NCBI GenBank assembly: GCA_028289805.1
Contig: JANQNI010000198.1
Location: 1 to 8,132 of the forward strand
Length of the DNA stretch: 8,132 bases
DNA from: Thermoplasmatota archaeon
GTDB lineage: Archaea > Thermoplasmatota > E2 > JACPAO01 > JAHFTW01
Direction: 5' to 3'
Shown: positions 1 to 3,751 of the stretch, piece after piece
Position numbering within the stretch: the first letter of the stretch is position 1
Layout: every line of letters starts with the position of its first letter
Notes under the pieces: generated by a model
The model's database searches: none
What the model was told of the DNA's origin: nothing
The model's input: only the letters and a program-made list of their open reading frames with translations
Program-made: the position numbers and the translations under genes

Positions 1-333
1 ACCCTGCGCGCCGCCCTGACCCAGGGCGTTCCGCCGGACGAGGCGAACCGGCGCCTGCGGGAGGCGGACCCGGCGCCCGTGGTGCGCCACGACAGCCCCG
101 TCGACGCCGCCGCGGCCAAGGGACGGACCCACCGCAACCAGAGCGCCCGCGCCGACGAGGTCGCCCTGTGGCTCACGCGGCTGCTGGGGCCGGCGCCCCA
201 CGACACCTACCTGGAGGCCCTCGGCAAGGCGGGCCTGTCACGGGAGCGGGCGGAGAAGGAGATCGTCCGGATGCTCGCCACGGACGTGGTCTACGAGCCG
301 CGCGCCGGCAGCTACGCCTCGTTGTCGCCCTGA
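1..333 (+). CDS. C-terminal fragment, winged-helix-like tail (5' end outside window)
   Basis: The reading frame is open from base 1 to a TGA at 331-333, so the gene starts upstream and only its last 110 residues are visible. A polar, Ala/Arg/Pro-rich linker covers residues 1-50 of the fragment. A compact helical domain of about 55 residues follows (from DEVALWLTRLL) and ends in VYEPRAGSYASL. A helix-helix-helix layout closed by a YEP-x-x-G-x-Y hairpin is what I expect of the small C-terminal winged helix of archaeal replication or repair proteins, for example MCM helicase or RPA-like proteins. The stretch just before it does not look like the MCM AAA+ lid, so neither name is assigned. A role in DNA binding is inference from fold impression only. 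The 3' end overlaps the next gene, on the opposite strand, by 22 bp. Confidence 0.7.
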   Translation, partial: TLRAALTQGVPPDEANRRLREADPAPVVRHDSPVDAAAAKGRTHRNQSARADEVALWLTRLLGPAPHDTYLEALGKAGLSRERAEKEIVRMLATDVVYEPRAGSYASLSP

Positions 334-1127
334 GCCTCGTCGCCGCCCGCGTCCCGGTCGCCGGCCGCATCCCCGCGCCGCGCCGCTCGGCGCCGCTCGC
401 GGCGCAACTGGTCCCGGATGTGCTGCGGCACCACCAGGTCCAGCACCCTCGCCCGCGCGAACCACAGAAGGCCCACGCCGTAGGCGAGGCTCAGGAGGGC
501 GGGAAACAGCACGACGGCGTCGCCGCGGCCGATGCTGGGCCAGAACAGCCAGTACGCCACCAGCACCGGCATCTGCAGCAGGGCGCCGACGAACCACGCC
601 CGCCACAACCGGCCTTCGCCGGTGCCCTTGCCCACGTAGACGCCGACGGCGCCGTGGACGAACACCGCCCCCAGGGGGACGCTCGCCATGGTGAGGAAGC
701 TGGACACCCCGTACTCCACGCCCAGCACCTCCGTGGCGTTGACGTTGAGGGCGACGAAGCCGAGGGCCATCATGGCGCCCATGCCCAGCCCCATGGCGGC
801 GCCGTAGTAGGGCGCGTCCTTCTTGCCCCGGAACCACCGGCTGCCCAGCACCGCCACCTTCGCCGCCGTCTCGAACAGGGCGTACCCGGCCACGAAGAAG
901 ACGAAGGCGGTGGCCTCCCCCATGGCGGCCACGAACTCCGGGTCTTGAAACGGGAACGCCGTCACCTCCAAGGCGATGGCGAGCAGGCCCAGGAAGAAGC
1001 CCAGGGTGAGGCTCAGGAACACGCGGGCGTCCTCGAAGTAGTCCTCGTACCGCTTCAGCAGGTACCACAGGGCCGCCACGGCCGGCAAGATCGTGACGGG
1101 GGCGGCCAGGAGGACGGGGGAGACCAC
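312..1127 (-). CDS. Multi-pass membrane protein, degenerate YhfC/PrsW-like intramembrane protease homologue
   Basis: Encodes 271 residues with about seven to eight hydrophobic segments (roughly 4-24, 36-58, 66-95, 106-130, 142-166, 176-196, 203-224) and a charged, Arg-rich then Asp/Gly-rich cytoplasmic tail (237-271). The motif order recalls the YhfC/PrsW branch of the CPBP-like metalloprotease superfamily. FETAAK (85-90) sits where EExx(K/R) is expected, GLGMGAMMAL (113-122) where GLGHGGxEA or GLGFAxxEN is expected, and H158 in VFVHGAVG matches the third-motif histidine. E86, K90 and H158 are kept. The second Glu of motif 1 is T87, and the metal-site His/Glu of motif 2 appear as Met. If the alignment is right this is a catalytically altered or dead member; otherwise it is an unassigned membrane protein. 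The start is GTG at 1127: no Shine-Dalgarno precedes it, but a TATA-like box lies about 26 bp upstream, suggesting a leaderless mRNA. It is divergent from tpiA. Confidence 0.8.
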   Translation of the reverse strand: MVSPVLLAAPVTILPAVAALWYLLKRYEDYFEDARVFLSLTLGFFLGLLAIALEVTAFPFQDPEFVAAMGEATAFVFFVAGYALFETAAKVAVLGSRWFRGKKDAPYYGAAMGLGMGAMMALGFVALNVNATEVLGVEYGVSSFLTMASVPLGAVFVHGAVGVYVGKGTGEGRLWRAWFVGALLQMPVLVAYWLFWPSIGRGDAVVLFPALLSLAYGVGLLWFARARVLDLVVPQHIRDQLRRERRRAARRGDAAGDRDAGGDEAQGDNEA

Positions 1128-1147
1128 GAGGGGGCCGACGACCGCCC

Positions 1148-1165
1148 GGACAAAAGCGTTCGGAG
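1148..1165 (-). promoter_or_regulatory. Putative archaeal promoter (BRE/TATA-like) for the 312-1127 membrane protein
   Basis: On the minus strand this reads GAACG followed by CTTTTG, an AT-rich island in very GC-rich DNA. The TTTT core is centred near 1153.5, about 26-27 bp from the GTG at 1127. That is the normal TATA-to-start-site distance in archaea, so transcription would begin at or next to the start codon. The assignment rests on position and composition only. Confidence 0.45.
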
Positions 1166-1210
1166 GGCTGGGGACCCAGCCGAATCCCGGCCCGCCCAGG
1201 GCGGACGCAC

Positions 1211-1221
1211 GCCGCTTATGT
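1211..1221 (+). promoter_or_regulatory. Putative TATA-like element for tpiA
   Basis: CTTATG at 1215-1220 is centred about 27 bp upstream of the tpiA ATG at 1244, which would give a leaderless or nearly leaderless transcript. A competing signal is GGTGG at 1232-1236, a partial match to the archaeal Shine-Dalgarno GGAGGTGAT, seven bases before the ATG. If that site is used, transcription must start farther upstream. The two readings cannot be separated from sequence. Confidence 0.4.
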
Positions 1222-1243
1222 GGAGGCCCCCGGTGGCCGCCGC

Positions 1244-1942
1244 ATGGCCAAGGAGCGCCCCCGCATCGTCGTCAACGCCAAGGTCTACCCCCAGGTCCAG
1301 GGCCACGACCAGGTCCTCGCCCTCGCCCGCGCGTGCCAGCGCGCCGCCGACGACGCGGGGACCCTCATCGGCCTCGCCCCGCCCCAGGTGGAGTTGGCGG
1401 CGCTGGCGTGGGCGGTGCGCGACGGCGGCCTCGACCGCGTGACCGTCTTCGCCCAGCACACCGACCCCCTCCCCCCCGGCAGCGGCACCGGCTGGACCAC
1501 CGCGGAGGCCGTCCACGCCGCCGGCGCCGTGGGCTCGCTCCTGAACCACGCCGAGCACAAGGTTCCCCACGACCAGGTCGCGGCCACCGTCGAGCGACTG
1601 CACGACCTCGGCCTGGAGAGCCTCGTCTGCGCGGACGGGATGGAGGAGACGGAGGCCCTGGCCCCCCTCAAGCCGACGTACCTCGCCGTGGAGCCGCCGG
1701 AACTGATCGGCGGCGACGTCAGCGTCACGAACGCCGACCCCGGCATCGTCTCCGACGCCGCCGCCCGCGTGGCGAAGGCGTCCTCCAAGACCCTGACCCT
1801 GTGCGGCGCCGGCGTCAAGACCGCACGCGACGTCGCCACCGCCCTCGAGTTGGGTGCCCACGGCGTCCTGCTGGCCAGTGGCGTCGTCAAGCACGAGGAC
1901 CCCCTGGCGGCCCTCGTGGACCTCTGCTCCGGCCTGCCGTAG
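1244..1942 (+). CDS. tpiA: Triosephosphate isomerase, archaeal type
   Basis: Interconverts dihydroxyacetone phosphate and glyceraldehyde 3-phosphate in cytoplasmic glycolysis/gluconeogenesis. The 232 residues follow the compact archaeal TIM pattern throughout. N11-A-K13 supplies the substrate-binding Asn and Lys. GLAPPQVEL (43-51) and VFAQHTDPLPPGSGTG (68-83) are typical of the family. H102 in LLNHAEHK is the catalytic His. E150 in AVEPPELIGG is the catalytic base plus loop 6. LCGAGV (186-191) and LLASGVVK (209-216) form the phosphate-binding end of the barrel. One oddity is that the residue after the catalytic His is A103, where NHSE or GHSE is usual. The ATG at 1244 is preferred over an in-frame GTG at 1220 because family members begin just before the first strand (IVVNAK), and the longer start would remove the upstream signal spacing. 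The gene is divergent from the membrane protein and convergent with the nucleosidase. Confidence 0.95.
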   Translation: MAKERPRIVVNAKVYPQVQGHDQVLALARACQRAADDAGTLIGLAPPQVELAALAWAVRDGGLDRVTVFAQHTDPLPPGSGTGWTTAEAVHAAGAVGSLLNHAEHKVPHDQVAATVERLHDLGLESLVCADGMEETEALAPLKPTYLAVEPPELIGGDVSVTNADPGIVSDAAARVAKASSKTLTLCGAGVKTARDVATALELGAHGVLLASGVVKHEDPLAALVDLCSGLP

Positions 1943-1945
1943 GCG

Positions 1946-1960
1946 GCGCCGGGAGGGCGC
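1946..1960. terminator. Short GC hairpin between convergent genes
   Basis: GCGCC-GGGAG-GGCGC forms a perfect 5-bp stem with a 5-base loop in the 26-bp gap between the tpiA stop (1942) and the end of the oppositely oriented nucleosidase gene (1969). No T-tract follows. It could act on either strand, but in DNA this GC-rich such a stem can arise by chance. Confidence 0.25.
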
Positions 1961-1968
1961 GGCGGGAC

Positions 1969-2682
1969 TCAGTCGGCCAGCAGCGGCCACGCCGCCGCCA
2001 CGACCGCGTCCAGGGTCCGCCCCGAGTGCGCCGGCAGGCTCGCCAGGTCCGAGACCTTGTTGGCCGCCGCCTTGATGGCCGCGTACTCCACGCCGCCCGA
2101 ACGGTCGAACCGCTCCGCGTAGTGGTAGAACGCCGCCACCTCCATGTCCACCAGCGCGTCGTCGTGGCGGTGCCGCGCCCACGACTCCGACAGGCCGGGC
2201 TCGGCCGGGTAGGCGCCCTCGACGGCGTGGCTGAAGCCGTAGAACCGGTCGCTGCTGACCACCGCCACCCGGTCCATGCCCGGCACGTCCATCGTGGGAC
2301 TCCAGGCCGCCTCCGGCGGCGCGTCGAAGTTCTGGTACAGCGAGCAGGCGGGGTCGCACAGGTACGGCACCCCCGCATCCCCCGTGAAGCCGTCCAGGCT
2401 GCCGGCGGTGCCCACCAGCACCAGGCGCTCCACGTCCCCCGTGCGCAGCAACTCCCACAGCGCCTTCTCCACCATGGGACTGCCGAGGCCCCCGTCGAGG
2501 CACAGCACGTCGTCGCGCACGACGGCGTGGAACGTCCGGTGACGGTGGGCGGGCAGCCGGTCGGGCGTGGCGCCGGTGGCGTCGATGGCCGCCTTCACCT
2601 CCTGCTGCTCCTCTCCCAGACACAACAGGACGTGGGGGCGGAGCATGGCGTGCGGGAGGCCGGTGCTGGGGCCGAGGTTCAC
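1969..2682 (-). CDS. Nucleoside phosphorylase / nucleosidase superfamily protein (PNP/MTAN fold)
   Basis: Encodes 237 residues from GTG 2682. Members cleave the N-glycosidic bond of nucleosides in purine, methylthioadenosine or futalosine metabolism. Fold landmarks in order are GGLGSP (64-69), LVGTAGSLDG (89-98; phosphate/ribose loop), SSDRFYG (143-149), LVDMEVAAF (177-185; D179-M180-E181, Glu for the ribose hydroxyls) and AIKAAANKVSD (202-212). At the usual catalytic Asp position of MTA/SAH nucleosidase (SD-x-A) there is N208. Asn here is seen in other branches such as futalosine hydrolase, so the substrate is left open. The GTG overlaps the stop of the upstream lipoprotein gene as GTGA and is preceded by GGGTGA four bases earlier, so translational coupling is likely. 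An alternative ATG at 2646 gives 225 residues and starts closer to the conserved first strand (MLRPHVLLCLG), but has no ribosome-binding site. Confidence 0.85.
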   Translation of the reverse strand: MNLGPSTGLPHAMLRPHVLLCLGEEQQEVKAAIDATGATPDRLPAHRHRTFHAVVRDDVLCLDGGLGSPMVEKALWELLRTGDVERLVLVGTAGSLDGFTGDAGVPYLCDPACSLYQNFDAPPEAAWSPTMDVPGMDRVAVVSSDRFYGFSHAVEGAYPAEPGLSESWARHRHDDALVDMEVAAFYHYAERFDRSGGVEYAAIKAAANKVSDLASLPAHSGRTLDAVVAAAWPLLAD

Positions 2683-3680
2683 GCGTTCACCCGGTCGCAC
2701 GGCGAGCCGAGGGGGGAGACGTCGATGCGCAGGCCCGTGGTGCAGTATTCCAGCGTGTAGGCGACGGCCACGCCATCCAGTTCGACGCGCGCGGTCCAAG
2801 TCCCTTGCGGTGCGGGGTCGACGCGCAGACCCACGTCGTCGCCTGGGACCAGGGGTTCCAGGGTCGCCTCGTGGTGGGTGCCGTCGGGGCCGGTGACGTT
2901 GAGCGTGAGCACGTCGCCCGGGAAGGCGGTGTCTGCGGCCAGCCGGAAACCGACGGCTTCGTGCTCGACCTCCAGGGTGACGTCGTGCTCGGCGGCGGGG
3001 TCGGTCGCCGTCAGCGTCCCCTCGAAGGAGCCGGACTCGGCGCCGTGCAGGAAGATGTCGAAGTTGAACGCGAAGGGGCCGGAGCGCAGCAGGGTGCCGT
3101 TGCTGGCGGAGACGACGTGGAGGTGGAGGTCCCCCCCGCCTACGAGTTCGAGGACGGCCCAGGCCACACCACCGTCTTCCCAGCCGAAGGCGTCCGTCCC
3201 GAGGAGGTAGAACAGGTCCTCCACCATGCCGGCCTCCGAACGCTGGGCGAACCCGTCCGCCTCCCGCCGCAGGACCTCCACGAGTTCCGTGGAATCCACG
3301 CGCCACCCGGTCACCGGCTCCCGGCCCTCCGCACGTTCCGCATCGACGGGACCCTCGTCCACGACGCGCCCATCCCCGCCCACGGTGACGTTCCACGCGT
3401 CGTCCGTTCCGGGCCCTCGGAAGAGGAAGGTGTAGCGCTGGGCACGGCCGTCGCCGAAGTGTTCGGCGTCCGCCTGCCCCTCCATGGACTCGTCCCGGGA
3501 CTCCACCGCCTCGGCGACGAGCAGCATCGCGCCGGGGGACCACGCCTGCGCCCGCGCGTCGGCGACGCGCCACGCGTCCAGGGCCGTCACGCCGGCGTCC
3601 TCCGGGTCCAGGAGGTCGTCGAGGCAGCCCGGGAGGGAGGTGGAGGCCAGGAACAAGAGGAACAACGCAGCGCTTCGCAC
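2679..3680 (-). CDS. Secreted lipoprotein with PepSY-like and beta-sandwich regions, function unknown
   Basis: Encodes 333 residues from GTG 3680. A short signal peptide (MRSAALFLLFLASTS) ends in the lipobox LPGC with C19 as the predicted lipidated residue, so the mature protein is probably anchored on the outer face of the membrane. Residues 20-200 look like two alpha/beta halves of PepSY-like type. Each has an Ala-rich helix, then a strand hairpin ending in a Trp/Val-rich strand and a Gly turn (AWNVTVGGDGRVV; VAWAVLELVGGGDLHLHVV). Residues about 210-315 are strand-rich and Ig- or PPC-like. Three N-x-T sequons and two C-terminal Cys (C313, C328) fit an extracytoplasmic location. The family call is an impression, not a motif match. 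GTG 3704 would also be in frame but gives a longer n-region. GTG 3680 gives a classic signal peptide and sits about 26 bp from a TATA-like box. It is the first gene of a two-gene operon with the nucleosidase. Confidence 0.8.
   Translation of the reverse strand: MRSAALFLLFLASTSLPGCLDDLLDPEDAGVTALDAWRVADARAQAWSPGAMLLVAEAVESRDESMEGQADAEHFGDGRAQRYTFLFRGPGTDDAWNVTVGGDGRVVDEGPVDAERAEGREPVTGWRVDSTELVEVLRREADGFAQRSEAGMVEDLFYLLGTDAFGWEDGGVAWAVLELVGGGDLHLHVVSASNGTLLRSGPFAFNFDIFLHGAESGSFEGTLTATDPAAEHDVTLEVEHEAVGFRLAADTAFPGDVLTLNVTGPDGTHHEATLEPLVPGDDVGLRVDPAPQGTWTARVELDGVAVAYTLEYCTTGLRIDVSPLGSPCDRVNA
2687..2692 (-). promoter_or_regulatory. Ribosome-binding site GGGTGA for the nucleosidase gene
   Basis: On the minus strand GGGTGA lies inside the last codons of the lipoprotein gene, four bases before the GTG at 2682, and contains GGTGA complementary to the archaeal 16S 3' end. 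With the GTGA stop/start overlap it decides between the 2682 and 2646 starts in favour of 2682. It is also the clearest Shine-Dalgarno in the window, as expected for an internal operon gene. Confidence 0.55.
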
Positions 3681-3697
3681 GGGTGCGCCAACGGAGG

Positions 3698-3716
3698 GGG
3701 ACACAAACGTGTTGCG
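3698..3716 (-). promoter_or_regulatory. Putative promoter for the lipoprotein-nucleosidase operon
   Basis: The minus strand reads GCAACACGTTTGTGT, an AT-rich island whose TTTG core is centred near 3706, about 26 bp before GTG 3680. The GCAACA part occupies the BRE position. This spacing supports the 3680 start and a leaderless transcript. It lies back to back with the promoter of the ribonuclease gene. Confidence 0.4.
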
Positions 3717-3718
3717 CG

Positions 3719-3730
3719 GCCCTTTTCCAC
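3719..3730 (+). promoter_or_regulatory. Putative TATA-like element for the RNB ribonuclease gene
   Basis: CCTTTTCC is centred near 3724.5, about 27 bp before the ATG at 3752. As with tpiA, a GGGTGG sequence (3738-3743) stands eight bases before the ATG and could be a weak Shine-Dalgarno. In that case the AT-rich ACACAAACG at 3701-3709 could be the TATA box of a short-leader mRNA instead. Confidence 0.4.
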
Positions 3731-3751
3731 GCGCTCCGGGTGGCCCGCCCG

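Noticed and set aside
1220..1243. Upstream GTG start for tpiA (eight extra residues)
   Set aside because: Family members begin just before the first beta strand, and the extension would use the bases that form the TATA-like and GGTGG signals.
168..1442. Plus-strand open frame of 424 codons across the membrane protein gene
   Set aside because: It runs antisense to a clear membrane protein and out of frame with tpiA, with a composition of Arg, Pro, Ala and His typical of GC-rich shadow frames.
3681..3704. Upstream GTG start for the lipoprotein (eight extra residues)
   Set aside because: It gives an unusually long n-region for the signal peptide and lies on the proposed TATA box. It cannot be fully excluded.
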